Shown piece by piece: positions 13,234 to 21,460 of a stretch of 64,000 nt of DNA. Where the stretch lies: positions 2,118,501 through 2,182,500 of the forward strand of contig NZ_CP035952.1 in the NCBI RefSeq assembly GCF_004214895.1. Reading direction: 5' to 3'. Every line of letters begins with the position of its first letter. Within the stretch, counting starts at the first letter, position 1. The translations under genes were made by a program, and so were the position numbers. Origin of the DNA: Pseudomonas tructae (GTDB taxonomy: Bacteria; Pseudomonadota; Gammaproteobacteria; Pseudomonadales; Pseudomonadaceae). The notes under the pieces are model-generated. The model was not told the DNA's origin, did no database searches, and saw nothing but the letters and a program-made list of their open reading frames with translations.

Positions 13234-13998
13234 TTAACGCTTGCCGAGGATCTTGCCCAGCAGCTCCGGTCGTGGGGCGCCCTGCTGGGTTTGCAGTTGC
13301 TGCTGCTCGTCCAGGTAGAAGATTGCCGGCGTTGCTGACAGGCCGAGCTCCTCCATGGTCGCAAGGTTGGCGTCGAGCTTGGCTTGCACCGCTTCGGGAA
13401 TCTTGTCCAGGGCCTTGAGGGTGCTGGCCTTGCCGGCTTTTTCGTGTTGTGCCAGCGCCTTGGCCGGGTCATTGCTGGCCAGCAGCGCGGCGGATTTTCC
13501 GGGGCTGTCTTCGCGGATGATGCCGACCATGATATGGCGCAATTGCACCTTGCCCGATTCAACCCAAGGCCGCGCCTGCTGCCAGAACATGTTGCAGTAC
13601 GGGCAATTGGGGTCGCTGAACAAGTAGACAATTCTTGGTGCATTGGCCTTGCCGTCGGCAATCCAGGCGGTCTTTTCCATCTTCGCCCAGACTTCCTTGG
13701 CCATCGGCGCATACACCAGTTTTTCCAGCGGCGCCTGGCTCAGGTCCTTGCCCTGCTCGTCGAACAGGCTGCCCACCAGCACATGCTTGCCATCGGCCGT
13801 CAGGTACAGCGCCAGGCCACGGTTCTGGTACTCGGCAGCATAGCCACGCAGGCCATCGGGGGCGTCGAAGCTGCCTTTGATTTTCGCGCCTTTGGCTTCC
13901 ATCTGCTGGATCGCCTTGGGCAGCTCTTCAGCCACCACCACCTGACTGGTTAGCAGGCCCAAGGCAAGGGTGAGCGGTAGTTTCAGCACAGATCGCAT
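13234..13998 (-). CDS. dsbG: Periplasmic thiol:disulfide interchange protein DsbG
   Basis: DsbC/DsbG-family periplasmic thioredoxin-fold protein, 254 residues. DsbG reduces or isomerises wrong disulfides and protects single cysteines from over-oxidation, kept reduced by DsbD. Visible: signal peptide (residues 1-23, ending VVAEE), N-terminal dimerisation region, active site CPYC at 132-135 after FSDPN, and the cis-Pro loop SATPAIF near residue 222. Length matches the family. It is the last gene of the dsbD-dsbE-dsbG operon; its start overlaps the end of dsbE by 16 bp, which suggests translational coupling. The same gene order next to a two-component system is known from P. aeruginosa PA2476-PA2480. 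Confidence 0.93.
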   Translation of the reverse strand: MRSVLKLPLTLALGLLTSQVVVAEELPKAIQQMEAKGAKIKGSFDAPDGLRGYAAEYQNRGLALYLTADGKHVLVGSLFDEQGKDLSQAPLEKLVYAPMAKEVWAKMEKTAWIADGKANAPRIVYLFSDPNCPYCNMFWQQARPWVESGKVQLRHIMVGIIREDSPGKSAALLASNDPAKALAQHEKAGKASTLKALDKIPEAVQAKLDANLATMEELGLSATPAIFYLDEQQQLQTQQGAPRPELLGKILGKR

Positions 13999-14840
13999 GC
14001 GACGTTCCTTGTGGGGGAGGGGGCGGAAGGCGCGGGTGGGCGCTCGAAGGATTGCAGGGCGTGGCTGAGGCTGGCCCGCGACAGCTCGCCCAGGTGGCTG
14101 CCAACCAGGCGGCCCTCGGAGTTATAGAACAGGGTGGTGGGCAGGGCCATGGAGCCGACCTTTTGTGCCAGCTGGCCGCCGCTGTCGAACAGCACGTGGG
14201 ACAGGTTCAGGCCGGTAGTGGCAAGAAAGGTCACTACGGTTTGTGGCGCCTCGCCCTGGTTGACGAACAGGAAGGTGATGTCCGGGTAGTCGCTCTGGGC
14301 TTGTTGCAACACTGGCATCTCCCGTCGGCACGGTGGGCACCAGGTCGCCCAGAGGTTGATCACCAGCGGCTTGCCACGATACTCGCCAAGTTGCACGGCC
14401 TGACCGCTGGCCTTGCGCAAGCTCATCTCGGGCAGTTGCGTGCCCTGGTCATACAGGTGGCTGGCCAGGCTGCCGAGCAACCAGAACAGGCCGCCGCTCA
14501 ACAGGCCCCAGGCCAGTGGCCGGCGCATGGTCGGGCGCCGATAACCCTGGGCGAGGGCGCCGAGGGCAACCGCCAGCAGTGCCGGCCACAGCAGGAAGCC
14601 GCCGTCGCGCAGGTCAATGATCTGCACCAGGTCTTCGCGGTACATCGACCAGTAACGGATGACAAAGCCCAGGCGGGCGCTGAGCAGGCCAAGCAAAAAC
14701 AGGCCGAACAGCACCGACTCCGGGTTGTCGCCGCCGCGCTTGGCCACCCGCCAGCCGACCAGGCTGGCCAGGGTAAGGGCGCAGATCAACAGCAGGTGGC
14801 TGAGGGCCATGGTCAGCGGTCCGAGCGAGACAGTCAGCAT
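13983..14840 (-). CDS. dsbE: TlpA/DsbE-like thioredoxin with an N-terminal multi-spanning membrane domain
   Basis: A 285-residue protein in two parts. Residues 1 to about 128 are a hydrophobic domain with about four membrane segments; the stretch LLSARLGFVIRYW followed by DGGFLLWPALL resembles part of the prolipoprotein diacylglyceryl transferase (Lgt) fold. From about 135 there is a TlpA/ResA-type thioredoxin domain facing the periplasm, with WCPPC at 167-171 and a cis-Pro in SMALPTTLF. It should act as a membrane-anchored thiol reductase supplied by DsbD. Its start overlaps the end of dsbD by one base and its end overlaps dsbG. I use the name dsbE because the P. aeruginosa operon is called dsbDEG; it is not a cytochrome-c-type DsbE/CcmG. 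The Lgt-like part is unlikely to be an active transferase (inference from its small size). Confidence 0.85.
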   Translation of the reverse strand: MLTVSLGPLTMALSHLLLICALTLASLVGWRVAKRGGDNPESVLFGLFLLGLLSARLGFVIRYWSMYREDLVQIIDLRDGGFLLWPALLAVALGALAQGYRRPTMRRPLAWGLLSGGLFWLLGSLASHLYDQGTQLPEMSLRKASGQAVQLGEYRGKPLVINLWATWCPPCRREMPVLQQAQSDYPDITFLFVNQGEAPQTVVTFLATTGLNLSHVLFDSGGQLAQKVGSMALPTTLFYNSEGRLVGSHLGELSRASLSHALQSFERPPAPSAPSPTRNVACDLC

Positions 14841-16543
14841 CAGCCTTGGCTCCGTGTGGCGGTCCAGTGTTGCAGGAAGCTCACAGCATCGATTTCGCCG
14901 GTGATACGCTGGCCTCGGCGTTCGCTGCCTTCCGGGCCGATCCAGATCAGGCTGGGCGGGCCCGGCACCTGGTAGCGCTGCAGCAGTTCACGGCTGGCGG
15001 CGCTATCGGCGGTGACATCCAGGCGCAGCAAACGTACGCCGTCCAGTGCCGCCAGGACATCGGCGCGGGCGAACACCTGTTTCTCCATGACCTTGCACGA
15101 CACGCACCAGTCGGCATAGTAGTCGAGCATGACCCACTGGCCTTGGGCCTTGGCCGCTTCCAATTCACGCTGCAGGTCGGCCGGCTGGCTGACCGTGGTG
15201 AAGGCGTCGCGGTGTGCGGCAAGCGGGGCCGCGCCACTGCCGGCGATGAACGGTTGCAGTGGTTGCCACGGGTCATCGCCGCCAGCGGCGGCGCCGACGA
15301 TCAACAGGCTGCCCCAGAACCCCACCAGCAGCGACATCGCCCGCAACGGCCGCAGTGCCTGCAAGGCGGGCCACGCGGCCCAGGCCAGGGCGATCAGCCA
15401 GGCACCGGCAAGCCCCAGCCACAACGAAGGCTCGAGTACGGCGCGCAAGGTATAGAGCGCCATGGCCAGGAACACGAAACCGAACAGGCCCTTGACCCGG
15501 TTCATCCAGGCACCCGGGCGCGGCAGGTAGCGATTGCCCAGGGTCACCAGCAACAGCAGCGGCAAGCCCATGCCCAGGCCCAGGGTGAACAGCACCAGGC
15601 CGCCTTGCACGGCATTGCCGCTCTGGGCGATATACAACAGCGCACCGGCCAGCGGCGCGGTCATGCACGGGCCCATCAACAGGCCCGACAAGGCGCCGAG
15701 CACCGCCGCACCATACAGGTTGCCACCGCGGGTGCCGTGGCCGGCGCGCTCCAGGCGGTCACGCAGCCATACCGGAAGTTGCAGTTCGAAGGCGCCGAAC
15801 ATCGGCAGTGCCAGCAGCACGAACAGGCCGGCCAGGGAGCCCAGCAGCCAGGGTTGCTGCAGCCAGGCCTGGAAACTTGCGCCCAGCAGCGCCGCGACCA
15901 CCCCCAGCGCGGCATACACCAGGGCCATGCTCAGGACATACACGCTGGCCAGCAGCCAGCCACGGCGGGTGCTGGCACCACTGCCCAGCACCAGGCCTGC
16001 GAGAATCGGCAACATGGGCAGCGAGCAAGGGGTGAACGCCAGCAGCAGGCCCAGGCCGAGGAACGCCAGCAGGCTCCAGGCCAGGTTGGACTGCTGCAGG
16101 CCACCGGCCAGGGCCTGATCGCTGGCCTGGGTATCGACGGCATTGCCGCCCAGGCTGACCGGGCTGGTTTGGGGTGGATAGCACAAGCCGGCATCGGCGC
16201 AGCCCTGCCAGCCCATGCGCAGTTCACCGCTGGCGCTGGCCGGCAGGATCAGCTCCAGCTCGCCGCGGTACACCTGGGTTTCACCAAAATACTCGTCACT
16301 GTGAGGCAGGGCAGCGGGCAACTGGGGGTGCTGATCGGGCGCCAGGCCATCGAACTTAAGCCGCTTCTGGTACAGGTAGTAGCCATCGGTAATCTGCCAG
16401 TGCAGGCGCATCTGCCCGGAGTCGAGGCGTTCGCTAGTGAAGACGAAGGCCTTGTTCACCGGCAGGAAATCGCTCTGGGCAAAGGGGTTGGCCTGGCTCA
16501 GGCCGCTTAGCAGGAACATCAGGGCAAACAGAAAAGCGCGCAT
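14840..16543 (-). CDS. dsbD: Thiol:disulfide interchange protein DsbD
   Basis: Inner-membrane reductant transporter (567 residues) that passes electrons from cytoplasmic thioredoxin to periplasmic DsbC/DsbG/TlpA proteins. Three parts are visible. Signal peptide 1-18 and the periplasmic alpha domain carry C115 and C121 (GCADAGLCYPP). The central membrane domain starts near 155 and has one cysteine in each half, C173 (FTPCSLPML) and C293 (GPCMTAPL). The C-terminal thioredoxin-like gamma domain has the active site C480-VS-C483. All six redox cysteines are present, so it should be functional. It is the first gene of the dsbDEG operon, divergent from dsbR across 175 bp that hold two hexamer direct repeats. 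Pseudomonads usually carry a second dsbD elsewhere. Confidence 0.95.
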   Translation of the reverse strand: MRAFLFALMFLLSGLSQANPFAQSDFLPVNKAFVFTSERLDSGQMRLHWQITDGYYLYQKRLKFDGLAPDQHPQLPAALPHSDEYFGETQVYRGELELILPASASGELRMGWQGCADAGLCYPPQTSPVSLGGNAVDTQASDQALAGGLQQSNLAWSLLAFLGLGLLLAFTPCSLPMLPILAGLVLGSGASTRRGWLLASVYVLSMALVYAALGVVAALLGASFQAWLQQPWLLGSLAGLFVLLALPMFGAFELQLPVWLRDRLERAGHGTRGGNLYGAAVLGALSGLLMGPCMTAPLAGALLYIAQSGNAVQGGLVLFTLGLGMGLPLLLLVTLGNRYLPRPGAWMNRVKGLFGFVFLAMALYTLRAVLEPSLWLGLAGAWLIALAWAAWPALQALRPLRAMSLLVGFWGSLLIVGAAAGGDDPWQPLQPFIAGSGAAPLAAHRDAFTTVSQPADLQRELEAAKAQGQWVMLDYYADWCVSCKVMEKQVFARADVLAALDGVRLLRLDVTADSAASRELLQRYQVPGPPSLIWIGPEGSERRGQRITGEIDAVSFLQHWTATRSQG

Positions 16544-16591
16544 GTCGAAGCCTTGGCAATGCGATGAAAGGCAAAGCTTGGCCCAGCCCGA

Positions 16592-16608
16592 TTAACCGAA
16601 AGTTAACC
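16592..16608. promoter_or_regulatory. Candidate DsbR box 1 (dsbD side)
   Basis: Exact hexamer direct repeat TTAACC-GAAAG-TTAACC with an 11-bp period, the arrangement bound by dimers of OmpR/PhoB-family response regulators. It lies 49 bp upstream of the dsbD start and is the nearer of two such repeats to that operon. Assignment to DsbR is inference from position. Confidence 0.55.
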
Positions 16609-16660
16609 AATCGGCCAACGGCTGTCGCCAAGGCCGCGACGGCTGCGGCGTGGCGCGGCA

Positions 16661-16677
16661 TAATCCTGGGTTAATCC
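16661..16677. promoter_or_regulatory. Candidate DsbR box 2 (dsbR side)
   Basis: Second hexamer direct repeat, TAATCC-TGGGT-TAATCC, again with an 11-bp period, 42 bp before the dsbR start. The sequence is related to box 1 (TTAACC against TAATCC, the second copy being TTAATCC). It suggests autoregulation of dsbRS. Confidence 0.5.
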
Positions 16678-16718
16678 GCCTGGGCTTGAATAATGCCTTT
16701 CATGATTGAGACCCGACC

Positions 16719-17402
16719 ATGCACGTACTGCTCTGCGAGGATGATGACCTGATCGCCAGCGGCATCAGCGCCGGCCTGAGCGCCCAGGGCATGACTGTCG
16801 ACCGGGTGGCCAGCGCTGGCGCGGCCCAGGCCTTGCTGCAGGCTGCAAGTTTCGATGTCATGGTGCTCGACCTGGGCCTGCCCGACGAGGACGGCCTCAA
16901 GCTGTTGCAGCGCTTGCGCCAGCAGGGCCAGACCTTGCCGGTGCTGATCCTCACCGCGCGCGATGCCGTCACCGACCGGGTCGACGGCCTGCAGGCGGGA
17001 GGCGACGATTACCTGCTCAAGCCCTTCGACCTGCGCGAGCTGGCGGCGCGCCTGCACACCTTGCTGCGCCGCGCCGCCGGGCGGGCGGTCAATGTCATCG
17101 AGCATGGCCCGCTGAGCTACGACCCCAGCAGCCGCGAAACCTGCCTGGCTGGCCAGCCGGTCGACCTGTCGCGGCGTGAACAGGCGCTGTTGCAGGCGCT
17201 GCTGCACAACCCTGGCCGGGTGCTCTCCAGCGAGCAGCTCAAGGACAGCGTCTACGGCTTCGGCGACGAGGTCGAGAGCAATGCCCTGAATGTGCATATC
17301 CATCACCTGCGCCGCAAGCTGGGCAACGGTATCGTCGAAACGGTGCGCGGCCTGGGTTATCGCCTGGGGCCTGCGCAGGTGCCGCCGGAGCCGCGAGCAT
17401 GA
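16719..17402 (+). CDS. dsbR: OmpR/PhoB-family response regulator DsbR
   Basis: A 227-residue two-component response regulator. The receiver (1 to about 115) has the acidic pair in CEDDD, the phospho-acceptor D51 (VMVLDLGLP), T79 (ILTA) and K101 (LLKPFD). The winged-helix DNA-binding domain (about 130-220) ends with the family signature VETVRGLGYRL. It overlaps the kinase gene by 4 bp. Divergent orientation from dsbDEG matches the P. aeruginosa PA2479-PA2480/PA2478-PA2476 locus, described as the copper-responsive DsbRS system controlling dsbDEG; I rely on memory of that work for the name. Without that context one would call it a QseB-like regulator. Confidence 0.88.
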   Translation: MHVLLCEDDDLIASGISAGLSAQGMTVDRVASAGAAQALLQAASFDVMVLDLGLPDEDGLKLLQRLRQQGQTLPVLILTARDAVTDRVDGLQAGGDDYLLKPFDLRELAARLHTLLRRAAGRAVNVIEHGPLSYDPSSRETCLAGQPVDLSRREQALLQALLHNPGRVLSSEQLKDSVYGFGDEVESNALNVHIHHLRRKLGNGIVETVRGLGYRLGPAQVPPEPRA

Positions 17403-18721
17403 CCTTGCGTTTGCGCCTGACCCTGATCCTGGGCACCGCCTTCATCGTCATCTGGGTGCTGGCGGCGGCGTGGATGCTGCGTGATCTGCGCATGCAGATG
17501 ATGTTCTCCCTCGACCAGCGCCTGGTGGCCTCGGCGCGTATGGTGGCCGGCCTGGTCGACCAGTTGCCGCAGCCGTTGTCGAGCAAGGGCGAGGGCACAC
17601 GCCTGAGCGCCGACCAACTGAGTGTGGACGGCATGGCCTGCCAGGTCAGCTCGCTGCGTGGCGAGATCCTCGCCCGCAGTCACAACAATGAGCAGACCCT
17701 CGATGACCAGCGCAGCGGTTTTCACGACCAGACCATCGACGGTGCCCGCTGGCGCAGTTTCACCTATGCCCATGGCGATGTACGCATCACCACCGCCGAC
17801 CGTCATCAGGAGCGTGAAGCCCTGAACCGCTCGATCCTGCTGGCAGCCTCGGCGCCGGTACTGATGGCCCTGCTCGGCAGCCTCGGCCTGCTCTGGCTGG
17901 GGGTCGGCAAGGGCCTGGAGCCACTGAACCGGATGCGCGATGCCTTGCGCAGGCGCAGCCCCGACGCCCTCGAGCCGCTGCAGGTGCGCGGCCTGCCCAG
18001 TGAGCTGCAACCCTTGCTGGACACCCAGAACCAGCTGTTTCTGCGGATCGGCCAGACCCTCGAGCGTGAGCGCCGTCTCACCGATGACGCCGCCCATGAA
18101 CTGCGCAGCCCGCTGACCGCCATCAAGACCCACTTGCAGGTGGCGCGCATGACCGACGGCGAGGTGCGCGAACAGGCCCTCGAGCACGCCGAACAGGGCG
18201 CTGACCGCCTGCACCGGACCCTTGAGCAGCTGTTGCTGCTGGCGCGGGTGGAGGGCCGGTTGTCGTTCGAGGACGGCCTGCAGTGCAGCGCTGAACAGAT
18301 CGCCCGCCAGGCGATCCAGGACACCGGTATCGACAACGCCCGGCGTATCGATCTGAACCTGGCGCCGGGTACGGCCCAGGTCTATCTGAGCATGCCCACG
18401 CCACTGGCGGTGACGGCCTTGCGCAACTTGCTCGACAACGCTCTGCGCCATACCCGTGGCACAGCGCCGGTGGAACTGGCGGTGCAGATGGATCAGGATC
18501 GTGTTGCGTTCATGGTCCGCGATCACGGCCCCGGCATTGCCGAACAGGACCTGGAACACCTCACCGAACGCTTCTGGCGTAACAGCCAGAGCGGCGGTTG
18601 CGGACTGGGCCTGGCGATCGTGCAGGCGATTGTCCAGCGTTGCGCCGGCAGCTTGCGCTTTGACAGTCGCAGCGATGGCTTGCGGGTGCTCTTGCATATT
18701 CCACTGCGGGCAACCCCTTGA
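17399..18721 (+). CDS. dsbS: Membrane sensor histidine kinase DsbS
   Basis: A 440-residue sensor kinase. Membrane segment 1 covers about residues 9-28, the periplasmic sensor about 29-142, and membrane segment 2 about 145-168, followed by a HAMP-like linker. The dimerisation/phosphorylation helix has the H-box H233 (AAHELRSPLT). The ATPase part shows the N box (NLLDNALRH), G1 (DHGPGI) and G2 (GCGLGLAI). The periplasmic domain has a single cysteine, C81. As I recall, a periplasmic cysteine near residue 82 of P. aeruginosa DsbS is the copper-sensing residue, so this copy should be competent to sense. Translation is coupled to dsbR by ATGA overlap. Confidence 0.88.
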   Translation: MTLRLRLTLILGTAFIVIWVLAAAWMLRDLRMQMMFSLDQRLVASARMVAGLVDQLPQPLSSKGEGTRLSADQLSVDGMACQVSSLRGEILARSHNNEQTLDDQRSGFHDQTIDGARWRSFTYAHGDVRITTADRHQEREALNRSILLAASAPVLMALLGSLGLLWLGVGKGLEPLNRMRDALRRRSPDALEPLQVRGLPSELQPLLDTQNQLFLRIGQTLERERRLTDDAAHELRSPLTAIKTHLQVARMTDGEVREQALEHAEQGADRLHRTLEQLLLLARVEGRLSFEDGLQCSAEQIARQAIQDTGIDNARRIDLNLAPGTAQVYLSMPTPLAVTALRNLLDNALRHTRGTAPVELAVQMDQDRVAFMVRDHGPGIAEQDLEHLTERFWRNSQSGGCGLGLAIVQAIVQRCAGSLRFDSRSDGLRVLLHIPLRATP

Positions 18722-18778
18722 TGACGGTCCGCTTGCGCCGGGCCGTTGAAAAAAACCTTGGCAGAGCAGGCTCGCGGC

Positions 18779-18802
18779 TAAATCCGCGGGGCGCTGAAGC
18801 GT
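18779..18802 (+). promoter_or_regulatory. PvdS iron-starvation box of pvdH
   Basis: Exact match to the promoter recognised by the ECF sigma factor PvdS: TAAAT (18779-18783), 16-base spacer, CGT (18800-18802). It lies 82 bp before the pvdH start and is oriented toward it. Confidence 0.85.
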
Positions 18803-18883
18803 TTTTCAAGCGATAACAACCCGCACACATCTGGTGACAGACGCGTGACGGGCACATCCGCTTGCTTGCGAGGGTTTCCCCAG

Positions 18884-20293
18884 ATGTCAGTCGCTATCAG
18901 CCTTGCCCAGGCCCTGCCGGTGTCGTCAGCAGACGCAGCTGAAACACTGTACCAGTTCGATGAGTCGCCGCTGCTGGCGCGGCAGAAACAGCAGGAATCC
19001 AATGCCCGCAGCTACCCGCGGCGTATCCCGCTGGCGCTCAAGCGCGCCCGTGGCATTTATGTCGAGGACGTTGAAGGGCGCCAGTTTATCGATTGCCTGG
19101 CCGGTGCCGGCACCTTGGCCCTGGGGCACAACCATCCGGTGGTGATCGAGGCGATCCAGCAGGTACTGGCCGATGAACTGCCGCTGCACACCCTGGACCT
19201 GACCACGCCGGTCAAGGACCGGTTCGTCCAGGACCTGTTCAGCCTGCTGCCGGATGCATTGCGCAACGAAGCGAAGATCCAGTTCTGCGGGCCGACCGGC
19301 ACCGATGCGGTGGAGGCCGCGTTGAAACTGGTACGCACGGCCACCGGGCGCAACACCGTGCTGTCGTTTCAGGGTGGCTACCACGGCATGTCCCAGGGTG
19401 CCCTGAGCCTGATGGGCAGCCTGGGGCCGAAAAAGCCTCTGGCCGCATTGCTCGCCAATGGTGTGCAGTTCCTGCCTTACCCTTATGACTACCGCTGCCC
19501 GTTCGGGCTCGGCGGCGCAGCGGGGGTGAAGGTCAACCTGCACTACCTGGAGAACCTGCTCAGCGACCCGGAAAGCGGCGTGCAGTTACCGGCGGCGGTG
19601 ATCGTCGAAGTGGTCCAGGGCGAGGGCGGCGTGATCCCGGCCGACATTGAATGGCTGCGCGGCCTGCGGCGTATCACCGAAAAGGCCGGGGTGGCGTTGA
19701 TCATCGACGAGATCCAGAGTGGCTTCGCCCGCACCGGCAAGATGTTCGCCTTTGAGCACGCCGGCATCACCCCCGACGTGGTGGTGCTGTCCAAGGCCAT
19801 CGGCGGCAGCCTGCCGCTGGCGGTGGTGGTGTATCGGCAGTGGCTCGACACCTGGCAGCCAGGCGCCCATGCCGGGACCTTCCGTGGCAATCAGATGGCC
19901 ATGGCAGCGGGCTCGGCCGTGATCAACTACCTCAAGGAACATGACCTGTGCGCCCATGCCCAGGCCATGGGTGAACGGCTCGCCGGGCATTTGCGCCGCT
20001 TGCAGCAGGAGTTCGCGCAGTTGGGCGATATCCGTGGCCGCGGCCTGATGCTGGGGGTCGAGCTGGTCGATCCGGCAGGCGCCATAGATGCCCAAGGCCA
20101 CCCCGAAGCCTGTCCGCGTCTGGCGCCGCTGGTGCAGCGCGAATGCCTCAAGCGCGGCCTGATCCTCGAGCTGGGTGGTCGCCAGGGCGCGGTGGTGCGC
20201 TTTTTGCCGCCGCTGATCATCACCGCCGAGCAGGTTGACGAAGTTGCTGCACGCTTTGCCCGGGCAGTGCGGGCGGCGGTTGCCAGTCTGTAA
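18884..20293 (+). CDS. pvdH: Diaminobutyrate-2-oxoglutarate aminotransferase PvdH
   Basis: Class III (PLP) aminotransferase of 469 residues that makes L-2,4-diaminobutyrate from aspartate semialdehyde, the residue PvdL and other synthetases build into pyoverdine. Visible: phosphate-binding GTDAVEAAL, the YHG turn (YHGMS), PLP-ring Asp D275 (IIDEIQSG) and Schiff-base lysine K304 (VLSKAIGG). I prefer the ATG at 18884 with upstream GAGGG; an in-frame GTG lies 13 codons earlier at 18845 but lacks a ribosome site and would leave an unconserved tail. The gene has its own PvdS box and ends at a strong hairpin terminator. It follows dsbS on the same strand, but the PvdS box shows separate iron control. 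Confidence 0.94.
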   Translation: MSVAISLAQALPVSSADAAETLYQFDESPLLARQKQQESNARSYPRRIPLALKRARGIYVEDVEGRQFIDCLAGAGTLALGHNHPVVIEAIQQVLADELPLHTLDLTTPVKDRFVQDLFSLLPDALRNEAKIQFCGPTGTDAVEAALKLVRTATGRNTVLSFQGGYHGMSQGALSLMGSLGPKKPLAALLANGVQFLPYPYDYRCPFGLGGAAGVKVNLHYLENLLSDPESGVQLPAAVIVEVVQGEGGVIPADIEWLRGLRRITEKAGVALIIDEIQSGFARTGKMFAFEHAGITPDVVVLSKAIGGSLPLAVVVYRQWLDTWQPGAHAGTFRGNQMAMAAGSAVINYLKEHDLCAHAQAMGERLAGHLRRLQQEFAQLGDIRGRGLMLGVELVDPAGAIDAQGHPEACPRLAPLVQRECLKRGLILELGGRQGAVVRFLPPLIITAEQVDEVAARFARAVRAAVASL

Positions 20294-20311
20294 GGGTTCA
20301 AGGCAGGCCCC

Positions 20312-20337
20312 AGCCCGGCGCACTGCGCCGGGCTTTT
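20312..20337. terminator. Bidirectional terminator between pvdH and the siderophore-interacting gene
   Basis: Perfect 10-bp GC-rich stem (AGCCCGGCGC / GCGCCGGGCT), 3-base loop, then TTTT. It separates the convergent pvdH and siderophore-interacting protein genes. Confidence 0.85.
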
Positions 20338-20344
20338 CTGTGGC

Positions 20345-21316
20345 TCAGTCGAAGGTTCGTCCTGCGCGCCAGTAACCCATCAAGGTCAAAGCACTACGGT
20401 CCAGTCCACGTTCGCTGATCAGGTAGCGGCGGATGTTCATCACCGCGGCCGACTCGCCGGCAATCCAGGCATAGAACTCGCCGTTGCCGGGTTTGGCCAG
20501 CTCCCAGAGAATCTGCCGGTCGATATCGACCTCCTCCAGTTTGACCTCATGACCTACGCCGGCCGTTGTTGGCGGCAGCTGTGCCAACTCACGGCTGGCA
20601 TGGATCATCGCCTCGCCGTGGGTGCAATGCAGCACATCGCGCGGCAACCAGTTGAGTCGGGTTGCCGGGCTGCAGGCAAGCTCAAGGCAATCGGCTTCGC
20701 CAGGGACTTCGATGAAGGCTTGCACCGGTACCGCCGGCAGATCCCTGGCCAGTTGCTCGAGGATCCCGGCGATGGCGGGCAGGGCGGTCTCGTCGCCGAT
20801 CAGCAGCAGGTTGCGCAAATTTTTGGGTGGGCGCCATTCGTAGCCGCCCGGATCGCCGTCGTAGGCCAGGTTCGGCGCGACCATCTGCAGGCGATCGCCA
20901 ATCCTGGCCTGGGTCGCCCAGGCCGAGGCCGGGCCATTGACGCCGTGCAGGACGAAGTCGACATCGACCTCCCGCGCCTCGCGGCGCAGTTGGCGAATGG
21001 TATAGGTGCGCATGGGCGGACTCTGCTCGGCGCTCAGGGCCCGGCGGGCATCCTGCCAGGCGCCATCCTTGGGCAACTGCGGTGGCTGGCCATCTGCCGA
21101 GGGGAAGAACATCTTGATGCGCTGGTCGGCGGCCAGGGTGTGCATCTGCGCGACATCCTCGCCACCGAACACGAACCGTGTGAGTGACGGGCTCAGCGGC
21201 ACGATGGCTTTGAGCTGCACATCGAACACGCGGTAGGCGCTGGCTTTGGCGGGTTTGCCGACCAGCTTGCGCAGACCATTGCCCAAGGCGTTGGTCAGGG
21301 AAGTGGAGGCGGACAT
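20345..21316 (-). CDS. Siderophore-interacting FAD-binding protein (ferric-siderophore reductase family)
   Basis: A 323-residue protein of the SIP/ViuB family: NAD(P)H:flavin-dependent reductases that release iron from ferric siderophores in the cytoplasm. The N-terminal flavin domain shows the FAD motif RTYTIR (about 102-107) and HGVNGPASAWA. The C-terminal SIP domain has LLIGDETALPAI and ends AGESAAVMNIRRYL followed by the GYWRAG motif. It is divergent from pvdP and has its own near-perfect PvdS box on the minus strand, which places it in the iron-starvation regulon. Pyoverdine iron is normally released in the periplasm, so the real substrate may be another siderophore or chelate taken into the cytoplasm (inference). 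Confidence 0.9.
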   Translation of the reverse strand: MSASTSLTNALGNGLRKLVGKPAKASAYRVFDVQLKAIVPLSPSLTRFVFGGEDVAQMHTLAADQRIKMFFPSADGQPPQLPKDGAWQDARRALSAEQSPPMRTYTIRQLRREAREVDVDFVLHGVNGPASAWATQARIGDRLQMVAPNLAYDGDPGGYEWRPPKNLRNLLLIGDETALPAIAGILEQLARDLPAVPVQAFIEVPGEADCLELACSPATRLNWLPRDVLHCTHGEAMIHASRELAQLPPTTAGVGHEVKLEEVDIDRQILWELAKPGNGEFYAWIAGESAAVMNIRRYLISERGLDRSALTLMGYWRAGRTFD

Positions 21317-21349
21317 GGGCGGTACCTCTGACAGGGGGATACCTTGGAA

Positions 21350-21373
21350 ACGAAGGGGCGGGCTGTTGAATTA
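21350..21373 (-). promoter_or_regulatory. Near-perfect PvdS box of the siderophore-interacting gene
   Basis: Read on the minus strand: TAATT (21373-21369), 16-base spacer, CGT (21352-21350). One mismatch to TAAAT-N16-CGT, with exact spacing, 34 bp before the start at 21316. Confidence 0.6.
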
Positions 21374-21391
21374 GCCCAGGGCCGCGCAGGT

Positions 21392-21415
21392 TAAATTTCC
21401 CCCGCGCCGATACGT
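21392..21415 (+). promoter_or_regulatory. PvdS iron-starvation box of pvdP
   Basis: Exact TAAAT (21392-21396), 16-base spacer, CGT (21413-21415), 46 bp before the pvdP start. It is back to back with the minus-strand box of the neighbouring gene. Confidence 0.85.
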
Positions 21416-21460
21416 CCTAGCTTGGATAAAGCCTGCTTCATGGCTGATACGGGTAGGACG

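Noticed and set aside
12639..13712. A 357-codon minus-strand frame covering the DUF417 gene and part of dsbG
   Set aside because: Only the part after 13157 has homology; the first half is an out-of-frame reading of dsbG. I kept the short gene.
18722..18760. Possible terminator after dsbS (ACGGTCC / GGGCCGT)
   Set aside because: The stem has a mismatch and is followed by an A run, not a T run, so it does not fit an intrinsic terminator on the plus strand.
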